Source: Gaiellaceae bacterium
Lineage (GTDB): Bacteria; Actinomycetota; Thermoleophilia; Gaiellales; Gaiellaceae
DNA: 64,000 bases
Assembly (NCBI GenBank): GCA_021323315.1
Contig: JAJTCQ010000001.1
Span: 1-64,000, forward strand
Direction: 5' to 3'
Below the pieces are notes generated by a model that saw only the letters and a list, made by a program, of their open reading frames with translations, ran no database searches and was not told where the DNA came from. Each line of letters begins with the position of its first letter. The stretch's first letter is position 1. This document shows, piece after piece, positions 20,501 through 29,683 of this stretch. The translations under genes and the position numbers were made by a program.

Positions 20501-21505
20501 TCAGTCGAGGACCGGCACACGCCCCTGATGCACGCGAATCGAGACGCGGGTGCCGAGGTCGACGACCTCCGTGGACGGCCGCTGCGAGACGAGCTCCACC
20601 CCGTCGAGGAGGACGCGGTAGAAGACGTCGTGACCGCGGAACTCCCGCGCGACCACCTCGGCTGCTCCGCTGGGGCTCGGCTCCAGCTCCAGGAGCTCCG
20701 GGCGCACGAGCACCTGCGCGGCATGGGCAGAGCTCGCGCCGTTCGCGGGAAACGCACCGAGCGCCGTCTCGACACGGCCGGCGACGACGCGTCCGTGAAG
20801 CACGTTGGCTGCGCCGACGAACTCGGCCGCCCAGCGCGATGCGGGCGCGAAGTAGAGCTGCTCGGCAGTGCCCTCCTGGACGATCGCGCCGTCGCGCATA
20901 AGCGCGATCCGGTCGGCGAGTGAGAACGCCTCCTCCCGGTCGTGCGTGACGAGCAGTACCGTGACACCGAGCGGTCGGATGATGTCGGTCACCTCCGCGC
21001 GGAGCGACTCGCGGAGGAACGGGTCGACGTTCGACCACGGCTCGTCCAGCAGCACGAGCTCCGGTGCGGGGGCAAGGGCGCGGGCGAGCGCGACGCGCTG
21101 CTGCTGGCCGCCCGAGAGCTCGTGCGGGAAGCGCCTCTCGAGCCCTTCCAGACGTGCGAGCGCGAGCAGCTCGGGGACGCGCGTCGCGCGCTGCTGTCGC
21201 GGAAGGCCGAAGCCGACGTTCGCCGCGACCGTGAGGTGCGGAAACAGTGCGTAGTCTTGGAAGACCATCCCGACCCGCCTCGCCTCCGGCGCCACCCACG
21301 CGCTCCCGGCGACGATGCGGCCGTCGACCTCGATCGATCCGCGATCGGGCCGCTCGAAGCCGGCGATGAGCCGTAGGAGGGTCGTCTTCCCGCAGCCGGA
21401 CGGGCCGAGAAGCGCAACGACCTCCCCTCGCCCGACGCAGAGGGACGCGTCGTCGACGGCCGCGACGGCACCGAACCGCTTGGTCACGCCGTCCAGGCGG
21501 ATCAT
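20501..21505 (-). CDS. Iron ABC transporter ATP-binding protein (FbpC-like)
   Basis: MIRLDGVTKRFGAVAAVDDASL...LLGPSGCGKTTLLRLIAGFERPDRG...LSGGQQQRVALARALAPAPELVLLDEPWSNVD. Alternative ATG at 21517 lies inside the operator. Confidence 0.92.
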   Translation of the reverse strand: MIRLDGVTKRFGAVAAVDDASLCVGRGEVVALLGPSGCGKTTLLRLIAGFERPDRGSIEVDGRIVAGSAWVAPEARRVGMVFQDYALFPHLTVAANVGFGLPRQQRATRVPELLALARLEGLERRFPHELSGGQQQRVALARALAPAPELVLLDEPWSNVDPFLRESLRAEVTDIIRPLGVTVLLVTHDREEAFSLADRIALMRDGAIVQEGTAEQLYFAPASRWAAEFVGAANVLHGRVVAGRVETALGAFPANGASSAHAAQVLVRPELLELEPSPSGAAEVVAREFRGHDVFYRVLLDGVELVSQRPSTEVVDLGTRVSIRVHQGRVPVLD

Positions 21506-21516
21506 CGAGCAGTCCA

Positions 21517-21534
21517 TGTAAGGGACACCTTACA
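21517..21534. promoter_or_regulatory. Palindromic operator candidate upstream of the iron ABC ATPase gene
   Basis: TGTAAGG-GACA-CCTTACA, perfect 7-bp inverted repeat. Confidence 0.7.
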
Positions 21535-21598
21535 GAGGATTCGCGCGCCGTACGGGCGCCACGGGGCGGCGCCGACCTCGCGGATACGCTCGCCGTCC

Positions 21599-23530
21599 GT
21601 GTCTTACGCCGAGGTCTACCCGCTGGTCACGGCCCGCGCGCTCGCGCGGGCCTTCACGTACCGCGTGCCAGACGACGTCACGCGTGGCGACGTCGTGTCG
21701 GTCGGCCTCGGCGGCCGGCGCGTGCGAGGGGTCGTGGTGGACGTCGGGGTCGACCCGCCCGCCGGCATCGACATCGCGGAGGCGGGTGCGGTCGTGGATC
21801 GGGTTCCGGCTCGACTCGTCGAGCTCGCGCTGTGGCTGGCCGACTACTACGGCTCCACGCCGGCGCGCGCTCTGGCGCTCGTCGCTCCGCATGCCGCGGC
21901 CCGGCGCGGAGCGCCGCGGGAGCCCTGTGCACGTGACGCGCTCGAGGGTGAGCCCGAGCCGGCCCAGCTCACGCAGGCGCAGCGCTCGGCAGTTGCGCGG
22001 ATCATCGGCGCCCTCGCCGACGCGAGCGGTGGACACGTGCTCCTCCACGGGCCGACCGGGAGCGGCAAGACCGAGGTCTACCTCCAGGCCGCCGCGGCGG
22101 CGCTCGAGCGGGGGCGGGGCGTCATCGTGCTCGTTCCGGAGATCGCCCTCACGCCCCAGACGTTCGGCCGCTTCCGTGCGCGCTTCGGCGACCGCGTCGC
22201 CGTCCTCCACTCGGCGCTGACAGACGCGGAACGACGTGACGAGCGCGAGCGGATCTCCTCCGGCGCCGCGCCGGTCGTGGTCGGCGCCCGCTCGGCAGTC
22301 TTCGCGCCGGTTGCCCGCCTCGGCCTCGTCGTCGTCGACGAGGAGCACGACGCCTCCTTCAAGCAGGAGTCGGATCCCCGCTACGACGCGAGAACCGTCG
22401 CAGCGAAGCGCGCCGCGCTGGAGGGCGCCGTGGCCGTCTACGGGAGTGCGACACCGCGGGTGGAGAGCTGGTCCCGCCTCGAGCGGCTCGCGCTTCCCTC
22501 GCGGATCGGGGCGCCGCTGCCGACCGTGAAGCTGGTCGACCTCCGGCGCGAGGCGGGGTATCCGCTCTCCGCACCTCTTCTCGCCGAGCTCTCGGCGGTC
22601 GAGCAACGCGGCGGCAAGGCCATCCTCCTCCTCAATCGGCGCGGAATCTCCGGCGCCGTCCACTGCAGGTCGTGCGGCGTCACGCGGCGTTGCCGCAGCT
22701 GCGACATCGCACTGACTCTGCACTCGGACGGGCGTCTCCACTGCCACCACTGCGGCTTCTCCGTCGAGATGCCGGAGGCGTGCCCGGACTGCGGCTCGGT
22801 CGAGCTCGCGCGGATCGGTGCGGGGACGCAGCGCCTCGACGCGGAGCTGGCCCGGCGGCTTCCGGGCCTCGAACGAATCCGCCTGGACGCCGACACCGCG
22901 GCGAGGACCGGCGCGCTCCGCGAGGCGCTCGAGAGCTTTGCGTCCGCCAGATCGGCGGTGCTGATCGGGACGCAGATGGTGGCGAAGGGGCACCACTTCT
23001 CGGGCGTCGAGGTCGCGGCGGTCGTCGACGCCGACGCGGGGCTCGCATTCCCGGACTTCCGCTCGGAAGAGCGGACCTTCCAGCTCGTCACGCAGCTCGC
23101 CGGCCGCAGCGGCCGGGACGCACCAGGGCGCGTCATCGTGCAGACGTTCCAGCCGGAGGCCACGCCGTTTACCTATGTCCTCCGGCACGACGTCGCCGGC
23201 TACCTCGCCTACGAGCTCGCGCGGCGCGAGGAGCTCTCCTACCCACCTTTTTCACATCTTGTTTCACTCGTCGTCTCAGGACCTGACCCGGATCCCGTCA
23301 GGCGGGCGCTGCGAGAGCTGCGGGGAGCGCTCGACACGCCCGGCTCCCGCCTTCTCGGGCCGGCGCCCCTACTTCGCCTTCGTGGCCGCCATCGCGCTCA
23401 GCTGCTGGCGAAGACGACTTCGCCGCGGGCTTTCGCGACCCGTGCCGCAACCGTTCTCGCGCGCGCCGCTCCCGCGATGCGTCGCGACGGTTTGAGCGCC
23501 GTCGTCGACGTCGATCCGCAGTCCCCCTAG
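21599..23530 (+). CDS. priA: Primosomal protein N' (PriA helicase)
   Basis: GPTGSGKTEVYLQA, DEEHDASFKQE, zinc-binding CRSCGVTRRCRSCDIALTLHSDGRLHCHHCGF...CPDCGS. Confidence 0.93.
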   Translation: MSYAEVYPLVTARALARAFTYRVPDDVTRGDVVSVGLGGRRVRGVVVDVGVDPPAGIDIAEAGAVVDRVPARLVELALWLADYYGSTPARALALVAPHAAARRGAPREPCARDALEGEPEPAQLTQAQRSAVARIIGALADASGGHVLLHGPTGSGKTEVYLQAAAAALERGRGVIVLVPEIALTPQTFGRFRARFGDRVAVLHSALTDAERRDERERISSGAAPVVVGARSAVFAPVARLGLVVVDEEHDASFKQESDPRYDARTVAAKRAALEGAVAVYGSATPRVESWSRLERLALPSRIGAPLPTVKLVDLRREAGYPLSAPLLAELSAVEQRGGKAILLLNRRGISGAVHCRSCGVTRRCRSCDIALTLHSDGRLHCHHCGFSVEMPEACPDCGSVELARIGAGTQRLDAELARRLPGLERIRLDADTAARTGALREALESFASARSAVLIGTQMVAKGHHFSGVEVAAVVDADAGLAFPDFRSEERTFQLVTQLAGRSGRDAPGRVIVQTFQPEATPFTYVLRHDVAGYLAYELARREELSYPPFSHLVSLVVSGPDPDPVRRALRELRGALDTPGSRLLGPAPLLRLRGRHRAQLLAKTTSPRAFATRAATVLARAAPAMRRDGLSAVVDVDPQSP

Positions 23531-23536
23531 CGGTCG

Positions 23537-23566
23537 TGGCCGAAACGGCCGTGTCCGTTTCGGCCA
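23537..23566. terminator. Perfect inverted repeat after priA (terminator or operator)
   Basis: TGGCCGAAACGG-CCGTGT-CCGTTTCGGCCA, 12-bp perfect stem. Confidence 0.6.
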
Positions 23567-23625
23567 ATTGCGTCGCGGTTCGTGCACGGGTAGACCGGCG
23601 ACGCACAGCGATCGAAGGAGGCGTG

Positions 23626-23967
23626 ATGAAGCGACTTGCGTTGCTCGTGCTCATCGTGGTTGCCCTCGCCGTGAGTGCGACCGCGTGGGCAGGCACGTAC
23701 TCGTACGCGGGACACTCGTACTGGCCTGCCGGGCAGGCCCACTCCACCTGGTTCGCCTCGAGCTGGTGGAACAACATCTTCTACAAGACCGCGTCGTACG
23801 ACACGACGCTCACCTTCATCGACAACACGTCGTACGGTTGGCACTCGACCGTGCGCGGTTGGGCGACCTACCAGCAAACGCACTGGATGTCCTCGGCCGT
23901 GAAGAAGGCCCACTGCCGCGCGAACACGAGCGCTTTTTCATGGGCTGCATGCACTGCCTACAACTAG
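23626..23967 (+). CDS. Small secreted aromatic-rich protein, unknown function
   Basis: Shine-Dalgarno GGAGG, signal peptide MKRLALLVLIVVALAVSATAWA, mature part rich in W/Y/H/S with two Cys. Confidence 0.7.
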   Translation: MKRLALLVLIVVALAVSATAWAGTYSYAGHSYWPAGQAHSTWFASSWWNNIFYKTASYDTTLTFIDNTSYGWHSTVRGWATYQQTHWMSSAVKKAHCRANTSAFSWAACTAYN

Positions 23968-23977
23968 GAGGAAGACG

Positions 23978-24580
23978 ATGCTGAGACGTTTCCGGGCGCG
24001 ACACGTTGCAGTGCTGTTGGGCGCGCTCGTTGCGGGCGGTGCACTCGTTGGTGTAGTCGTAGCCGCCCAGGCTGGCCAGCCGGTGCCTCAGGGTCTCGCG
24101 GCGGCGATCGCGAACGAGCCGCTCGTCAAGGTGCTCGACTTGCCGGACGCGAGCGGAGCGCCCTCGCGGTCGATGTTCGTCCAGCCGACTTCAGCAGGGT
24201 TTCTCTGCATGTGGGATGCACCGAACGCGCTGTCGCGCATGCGGCAAGGCGGCTGCAATCCGAGCGACGACCCCCTTGCCGGTCGGTCGATCTCGGGCAG
24301 CCTCGCGTACGACGGCGGACCTGCGATCGACCGAGTCGACGACGCGCGACTCATCGGGCTGGCGGTCGCCGATACTGCACGCATTCACGTCGAGATGAGT
24401 GATGGGACGATCCGCACGGTCAAGCTGAAGAAAACGAAGGCGGGCTCGAACGAGTTCCAGGCGTTCGGCTACCGCTTCAAGAAGCAGGATCTCAAGAACG
24501 GGATCGGCCCGATCGCGATCGTCGCGTTCGACGCGAACGGCGTGGAGGTCGGGCGGCAGCCGACGGGCATCGGCGGCTGA
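23978..24580 (+). CDS. Secreted/membrane-anchored hypothetical protein
   Basis: SD AGGAGG; N-terminal hydrophobic helix LLGALVAGGALVGVVVAAQAG; C-terminal beta-rich domain. Confidence 0.7.
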   Translation: MLRRFRARHVAVLLGALVAGGALVGVVVAAQAGQPVPQGLAAAIANEPLVKVLDLPDASGAPSRSMFVQPTSAGFLCMWDAPNALSRMRQGGCNPSDDPLAGRSISGSLAYDGGPAIDRVDDARLIGLAVADTARIHVEMSDGTIRTVKLKKTKAGSNEFQAFGYRFKKQDLKNGIGPIAIVAFDANGVEVGRQPTGIGG

Positions 24581-24586
24581 GGGTCT

Positions 24587-24625
24587 GGCCATCGCGCGGC
24601 GGGCTAGACTCGCCGCGCGATGGCC
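24587..24625. repeat. 15-bp perfect inverted repeat spanning the def start codon
   Basis: GGCCATCGCGCGGCG-ggctagact-CGCCGCGCGATGGCC. Confidence 0.8.
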
Positions 24626-25255
24626 GACCACGACCACGATCACAGCCAGGATCACGGCGATCACGACCACGCCGATCACTACCACGGCGACGACGAGCAC
24701 GTCCACGACCACGCGGCTGACGAGCAGGAGCTCGAGCGCGAGGCGCGCAGGCTCCTCGCCCTCTCGCGGATTCGTCAATACGGCGACACGGCCCTCCGCA
24801 TGAAGGCGCGCGAGGTCGAGGTTTTCGACGCTGACCTCGAGCGCCTCGTCGCGCGAATGACCGCGCTCATGCACGAGGCGAACGGCGTCGGGCTCGCTGC
24901 GACGCAAATCGGAGTGCTGCGTCGGCTGTTCGTGTTCGTGGACGCCGGCGAAGACCGTGTGCTCGTCAACGCGACGATCACCAAGAGCTCGAAGGACACG
25001 GAGATCGACGACGAAGGCTGTCTGTCGCTGCGAGACGTGCTCGTTCCCGTCGAGCGGTCGAAGGCGGTCACGGTCGAGGGGCTCGACGTGCACGGCGAGC
25101 CCGTGACGCTCGAGCTCGAGCAGCCCTCCTCGCGGGTCGTACAGCATGAGCTCGACCACCTCGACGGCGTCCTGATCATCGATCGCACGGACGACGAGTC
25201 GCGACGCGCAGCGCTCGCCAGGCTCAGGCCGCAGCCCGTCCTCGGCGCGCGTTGA
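24620..25255 (+). CDS. def: Peptide deformylase with His/Asp-rich N-terminal extension
   Basis: MADHDHDHSQDHGDHDHADHYHGDDEHVHDH... then GVGLAATQIG, EGCLSL and QHELDHLDG. Confidence 0.93.
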   Translation: MADHDHDHSQDHGDHDHADHYHGDDEHVHDHAADEQELEREARRLLALSRIRQYGDTALRMKAREVEVFDADLERLVARMTALMHEANGVGLAATQIGVLRRLFVFVDAGEDRVLVNATITKSSKDTEIDDEGCLSLRDVLVPVERSKAVTVEGLDVHGEPVTLELEQPSSRVVQHELDHLDGVLIIDRTDDESRRAALARLRPQPVLGAR

Positions 25256-26058
25256 GGGCGTCGATCGCGGTCGCCGCGACCGCCCCGTTCGGCGCCGACG
25301 TCCTCGAACGGCTCGCGGCGACACACGAAGTCAAATCCGTCGTGACCCGCCCGGACGCACCGGCGGGCCGAGGGCGCAAGCTCGCGCCTTCCCCCGCCAA
25401 GCTCGCGGCCGAGCGACTGGGCGTCCCCGTGCTCGAGCCGGAGCGGCTGGAGCCGGGCCTCGATCTCGGCGCCTCCGTGGTCGTCGCGGTGGCCTACGGG
25501 CTGATCGTCCCCGACCTAGTGCTCGACGAGCGTCTCTGGCTGAACGTGCATCCGTCACTTCTTCCCCGTTGGCGCGGCGCCGCGCCGGTCGAGCGTGCGC
25601 TGATGGCGGGCGACTCCGAGATCGGCGTATCGATCATCAAGCTCGTGAAGGAGCTCGATGCAGGCCCGATCGCCGCGCAAGCCTCGTTCGCGGTCGAGCC
25701 CGAGGAGGACGCCGGCGCCGTGTTCACGCGTTCCGTCGAAGTTGCAGCCGACCTGCTCGACGGGGTGCTGGCCCAACCTGATCCGACGTTCCGCGAGCAG
25801 GAAGGCGAACCGACGTACGCCGCCAAGATCACAGCCGCGGATCGCCGTCTCGATCTCGATCGGCCCGCGCGCGAGCTCGTCGATCACGTTCGCGCGCTCT
25901 CACCGCACATCGGCGCCCGTGCGGATCTTCACGGGCGGGGGGTCACGATCTGGAAAGCGCGAGTGGGGAGTGACGGGCGGTTCGATCCCGTCGAGGTGCA
26001 GCCGGACGGAGGCCGTCGAATGACGTACGACGAATGGGTCCGCGGCCTGCGAGCGTAA
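25252..26058 (+). CDS. fmt: Methionyl-tRNA formyltransferase
   Basis: TTG start overlapping the def stop; WLNVHPSLLPRWRGAAPVERALMAGDSEIGVSIIKLVKELDAGPI. Confidence 0.93.
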   Translation: MRASIAVAATAPFGADVLERLAATHEVKSVVTRPDAPAGRGRKLAPSPAKLAAERLGVPVLEPERLEPGLDLGASVVVAVAYGLIVPDLVLDERLWLNVHPSLLPRWRGAAPVERALMAGDSEIGVSIIKLVKELDAGPIAAQASFAVEPEEDAGAVFTRSVEVAADLLDGVLAQPDPTFREQEGEPTYAAKITAADRRLDLDRPARELVDHVRALSPHIGARADLHGRGVTIWKARVGSDGRFDPVEVQPDGGRRMTYDEWVRGLRA

Positions 26059-27281
26059 GTCCGGCGCGAGCGGCCGCGTACGCCGTCCTCGTCCGCGTGT
26101 TCGAGGAAGGCGCTTACGCGGATCGAGCCTTGCGCACAGCCGTGGCCGCTCTCGACGACCGCGATCGTGCGCTCGCACAGCGTCTCGCCTACGGTGCCGT
26201 GCAGCGCGCGCGGACGCTCGACCACGCGATCGAGAGTCTCGGGCGCCGCCGCGTCCACCGCCTCGACCCGCCGGTGCGAGCGGCATTGCGCCTCGGCGCC
26301 TACCAGCTCGGTTTCGTCGAGGGCGTCGCCCGCTACGCGGCAGTCAACGAGTCCGTCGAGCTCGTCCGCCGCGCCGGCCTGGCACGTGCCGTGGCGTTCA
26401 CGAACGCCGTGCTTCGCCGACTCGCGGACGGCATCTGCCCGCTCCTCGAGGAGCTCCCGGAGAGGACCGCGGCGGAAGCGGCGCTCAAGCACTCGTACCC
26501 GGACTGGATCGCGGACGTCTGGTGGCGGGATCTCGGCGCCGACGAGGCGCTCGCGGTCATGCGTGCCCTGAACGAGCCGGGCCGGCCGGTCGTCCGGCTC
26601 GTGCGCGGAGAGCTCGACGGCACGCCCGACGCGGACGTCCCCGGCGCGTGGCACGTCGACCGGGTCGACGAGGCCGCGTTCGCCGAGGGCAGGATCTGGC
26701 CGCAGAGTGCGGCCTCGCAGCTCGTCGGGCTCGCGGTGGGCGCCCGAAACGGCGAGCGGACGCTGGACCTGTGTGCGGCTCCCGGCGGCAAGGCGACGAT
26801 GCTCGCAGGCGAGGTGACCGCGGTCGAGGTGAACGAGGCGCGCGGGCGAGAGCTCGAGGAAACGGCCCGCCGGCTCGAGGCCTACGGCGTGCGTGTCGTC
26901 GTCGCCGACGGGCGCGAGCTCCCGCCCGAGCTCACTGCCTTCGACCGCGCTCTCGTCGACGCGCCGTGCTCCGGGCTCGGCGTCCTGAACCGCCGCCCGG
27001 ACCTTCGTTGGCGCGCCGAGCCGCTTTCCGAGTTGCAGCTCGAGCTCCTTCGCGCTGCAGCCGAGCGCGTGCGCCCGGGCGGCACGATCGTCTACTCCGT
27101 CTGCACGATCAACGCAGACGAGTCGGAAGCCGTGGTGGAGGCGTCCGGGCTGGAGGTCGACCCGACGCTCGCGGACGAGTGGCCGCAGTTCCGGCATCCG
27201 CGCCGACCCGAGTTCCTGCAGACGCTCCCGCACGTCCACGGGACAGCTGGATTCTTCGTTGCGCGCCTCACCGCGCGTTGA
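26034..27281 (+). CDS. rsmB: 16S rRNA (cytosine-C5) methyltransferase RsmB (Sun), NusB-like N-terminus
   Basis: RTLDLCAAPGGKATMLAG...DRALVDAPCSGLGVLNRRPDLRWR...YSVCTINADESE. Confidence 0.93.
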   Translation: MGPRPASVSPARAAAYAVLVRVFEEGAYADRALRTAVAALDDRDRALAQRLAYGAVQRARTLDHAIESLGRRRVHRLDPPVRAALRLGAYQLGFVEGVARYAAVNESVELVRRAGLARAVAFTNAVLRRLADGICPLLEELPERTAAEAALKHSYPDWIADVWWRDLGADEALAVMRALNEPGRPVVRLVRGELDGTPDADVPGAWHVDRVDEAAFAEGRIWPQSAASQLVGLAVGARNGERTLDLCAAPGGKATMLAGEVTAVEVNEARGRELEETARRLEAYGVRVVVADGRELPPELTAFDRALVDAPCSGLGVLNRRPDLRWRAEPLSELQLELLRAAAERVRPGGTIVYSVCTINADESEAVVEASGLEVDPTLADEWPQFRHPRRPEFLQTLPHVHGTAGFFVARLTAR

Positions 27282-28092
27282 GGATGCGCCGCACTTCCTC
27301 GACATGCTGCTCGAGCCAGCCGCGTCGTTCGTCCCATGCCCACGCGAGGTTGTGGGCAACGCCCCAACCTCGTGCACGTTCACGGTCGAAGCCGAGCTCG
27401 ACGAGCACGTCGAGCCACCGCGAGACGTCGTGAGTGTTTCTCAGGAGCCCGCTGGCCTCGAGCTCCCGCTCGCCGACGAGCGGCTTGGGATCGATGACGA
27501 GCCACGCCTCGCGCTCCGCGGCGAGGATGTTGGCGCCGTGCAGGTCCTGGTTCACGAGAACCGACGCGGATCGGTCGATCGTTCGGTACACGTCCAGAGC
27601 GTGCTCGAGGATGCGTTTCTCGAACGGCCGACCCCCGGCCGCGTACCACTTCGGCAGCTCCGCGTCCCAGCGGCCGGCCTCCGTCGCCAGTAGCGGGAAG
27701 CGATGGTCACCCGCGACCTCGAGTTGTAGCCGGGGGATGAGTTCCGACACGACTGGCGCCTCGTCGGCCTCGGCGTCCCAGAGCCGTGTTCCCGGCACGC
27801 AGCGCTCGAGAAGCAGCGCATGCCTGGCCTCGTCGCGGGCGATCAGTCGCGCGGCGCCGTTGCCGGCCCAGGTGGCAAGTGCATCAGCCTCGAAATGCGC
27901 TTCGACGTCCGACGGAGCATGCAGCTTGAGCACGACGTCTCCGGCGGGCACGACCAGCGAGTACGGCGTGTCCACCGGTTGTTCGAGGCGGATTGCCCAC
28001 TGCTGCGCGCACTCCTCCGCCAGTCGCGGAAGAACCGTCAGCCATTCCGGCTCGTGCTGCCACACGTCCGCGAGCGCCTGCGGAATCCGCAT
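27268..28092 (-). CDS. Aminoglycoside phosphotransferase/kinase-like protein
   Basis: SASVLVNQDLHGANILAAEREAWLVIDPKPLVGE (APH catalytic loop). Confidence 0.82.
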   Translation of the reverse strand: MRIPQALADVWQHEPEWLTVLPRLAEECAQQWAIRLEQPVDTPYSLVVPAGDVVLKLHAPSDVEAHFEADALATWAGNGAARLIARDEARHALLLERCVPGTRLWDAEADEAPVVSELIPRLQLEVAGDHRFPLLATEAGRWDAELPKWYAAGGRPFEKRILEHALDVYRTIDRSASVLVNQDLHGANILAAEREAWLVIDPKPLVGERELEASGLLRNTHDVSRWLDVLVELGFDRERARGWGVAHNLAWAWDERRGWLEQHVEEVRRILNAR

Positions 28093-28125
28093 CTTGCGAG
28101 ACTACGCCCGCCCTAGGATCAGCAC

Positions 28126-29082
28126 ATGCAGCCCGGCTTCCTGGAGCGCGCGCTCGAGCTCGCCGAGAAGGGTCGCGGGACGACGCACCCGAACCCCATC
28201 GTCGGCGCCGTCGTCGTCGCCGGTGACGAGATCGTCGGGGAGGGCTGGCATGAGAGGAAGGGCGGCCCGCACGCGGAGGTGGTCGCGCTCGAGGCTGCGG
28301 GGGAGCGTGCGCTCGGCGCAACGCTCTACGTCACGCTGGAGCCGTGCGCGCACCACGGCGCGACGCCACCGTGCGTCGATGCGCTCCTCACCGCCGCCGT
28401 GGAACGAGTCGTCGCAGGGCAGCTCGACCCCGACCCCGAGCACGGCGGCGGCCTCGCGAAGCTGCGCGCGGCAGGCGTCGATGCCGAGGTCGCCGACGGC
28501 GAGCCGGCGTTCCGCTGCCGGCAGCAGGTCGAGGAGTGGCGGCGGTGGGTGACGAGCAGGCGCCCGTTCGTCACGTACAAGGTCGCCGTGACGCTCGACG
28601 GGCGCGTACGCATATCGGGCGACCGGTGGGTGACGGGCGAGGCGTCGCGAAGGCTCGTGCACGTGCTCCGCGCGCAGTCGGATGCCGTCGCCGTCGGGAT
28701 GGGAACCGTGCGCTCGGAGAACCCGCGACTCGACGCGCGCGACGTGCCTGTTGTCCGGCAGCCGCGAAGGATCGCGTTCGGCCGCGGCCCGCTGCCGGAG
28801 GGCTCCGAGCTGGAGCTCCGCTCCGGGCCGCTCCGCGAGGAGCTCGACGCGCTCGCTGCCGACGGCGTCCAGTCGCTACTGCTCGAAGGCGGCCCGACCC
28901 TCGCTGCCGCCTTCCTCGAGGAGGATCTCGTGGACAAGCTCCTCGTCTTCGTCGCGCCGCGGCTCTCCGGCGAGGGACCGGAGATGCTGGAGGGTCTCCC
29001 ACGCCCGCTCGAGCTCACGCGCATGGAGGCGAGATCGGTCGGCGCCGACGTGCTGCTCCAGGCCTACGTGCACGAGCCCTAG
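28126..29082 (+). CDS. ribD: Riboflavin biosynthesis deaminase/reductase
   Basis: THPNPIVGAVVV...GGPHAEVVALEAAGERALGATLYVTLEPCAHHGATPPCVDALL. Confidence 0.95.
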   Translation: MQPGFLERALELAEKGRGTTHPNPIVGAVVVAGDEIVGEGWHERKGGPHAEVVALEAAGERALGATLYVTLEPCAHHGATPPCVDALLTAAVERVVAGQLDPDPEHGGGLAKLRAAGVDAEVADGEPAFRCRQQVEEWRRWVTSRRPFVTYKVAVTLDGRVRISGDRWVTGEASRRLVHVLRAQSDAVAVGMGTVRSENPRLDARDVPVVRQPRRIAFGRGPLPEGSELELRSGPLREELDALAADGVQSLLLEGGPTLAAAFLEEDLVDKLLVFVAPRLSGEGPEMLEGLPRPLELTRMEARSVGADVLLQAYVHEP

Positions 29083-29095
29083 GTACGGTCCGGCC

Positions 29096-29683
29096 GTGTT
29101 CACCGGGATCGTCCGCGAGCTCGGCGTCGTCGTCTCTGTGGAGGAGGCGGGCGGCGGTCGGGCGCTCGTCGTCCGTGCGCCGAACACCGCCGCAGCAGCT
29201 GCTGTCGGCGACTCTGTCGCGCTCAACGGCTGCTGCCTCACGGCTACGAGCATCTCGGGCGAGGAGCTCGCCTTTCACGCCGTCCCCGAGACGATCGCCC
29301 GCACGACGGTGGGTGCGCTCGAGCGGCACGACCGGGTCAACCTCGAGCCGGCGCTGCGCGTGGGTGACGAGCTCGGCGGGCACCACGTGCAAGGCCACGT
29401 CGACGCGGTCGGGCGGATCCAGTCCGTGGAGGCTGAGGGTGAGGGCCTTCGTGTCTTCGTCGAAGCGCCCGAGGACGTGCTGCGCTACTGCGTCGAGAAG
29501 GGATCGGTCACGGTCGACGGCGTCTCGCTCACGGTCGCCGAGCTGAGCCCGGACGCGTTCGCGGTCGCACTGGTGCCGCACACCCTCGAGGCGACGACGC
29601 TGGCCGCGCTCAGACCGGGGCAGCCGGTGAACCTCGAGGCGGACGTCCTCGCGAAGTACGTCGAGCGGCTCCTGCGAAGGTAG
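29096..29683 (+). CDS. ribE: Riboflavin synthase alpha subunit
   Basis: FTGIVRELGVV...VALNGCCLT...LGGHHVQGHVDAVG; GTG start 29096. Confidence 0.95.
   Translation: MFTGIVRELGVVVSVEEAGGGRALVVRAPNTAAAAAVGDSVALNGCCLTATSISGEELAFHAVPETIARTTVGALERHDRVNLEPALRVGDELGGHHVQGHVDAVGRIQSVEAEGEGLRVFVEAPEDVLRYCVEKGSVTVDGVSLTVAELSPDAFAVALVPHTLEATTLAALRPGQPVNLEADVLAKYVERLLRR

Noticed and set aside
23626-23967. Lactococcin-972-like bacteriocin
   Set aside because: Size, signal peptide and aromatic content are similar but the family motifs could not be matched; kept as unknown secreted protein.
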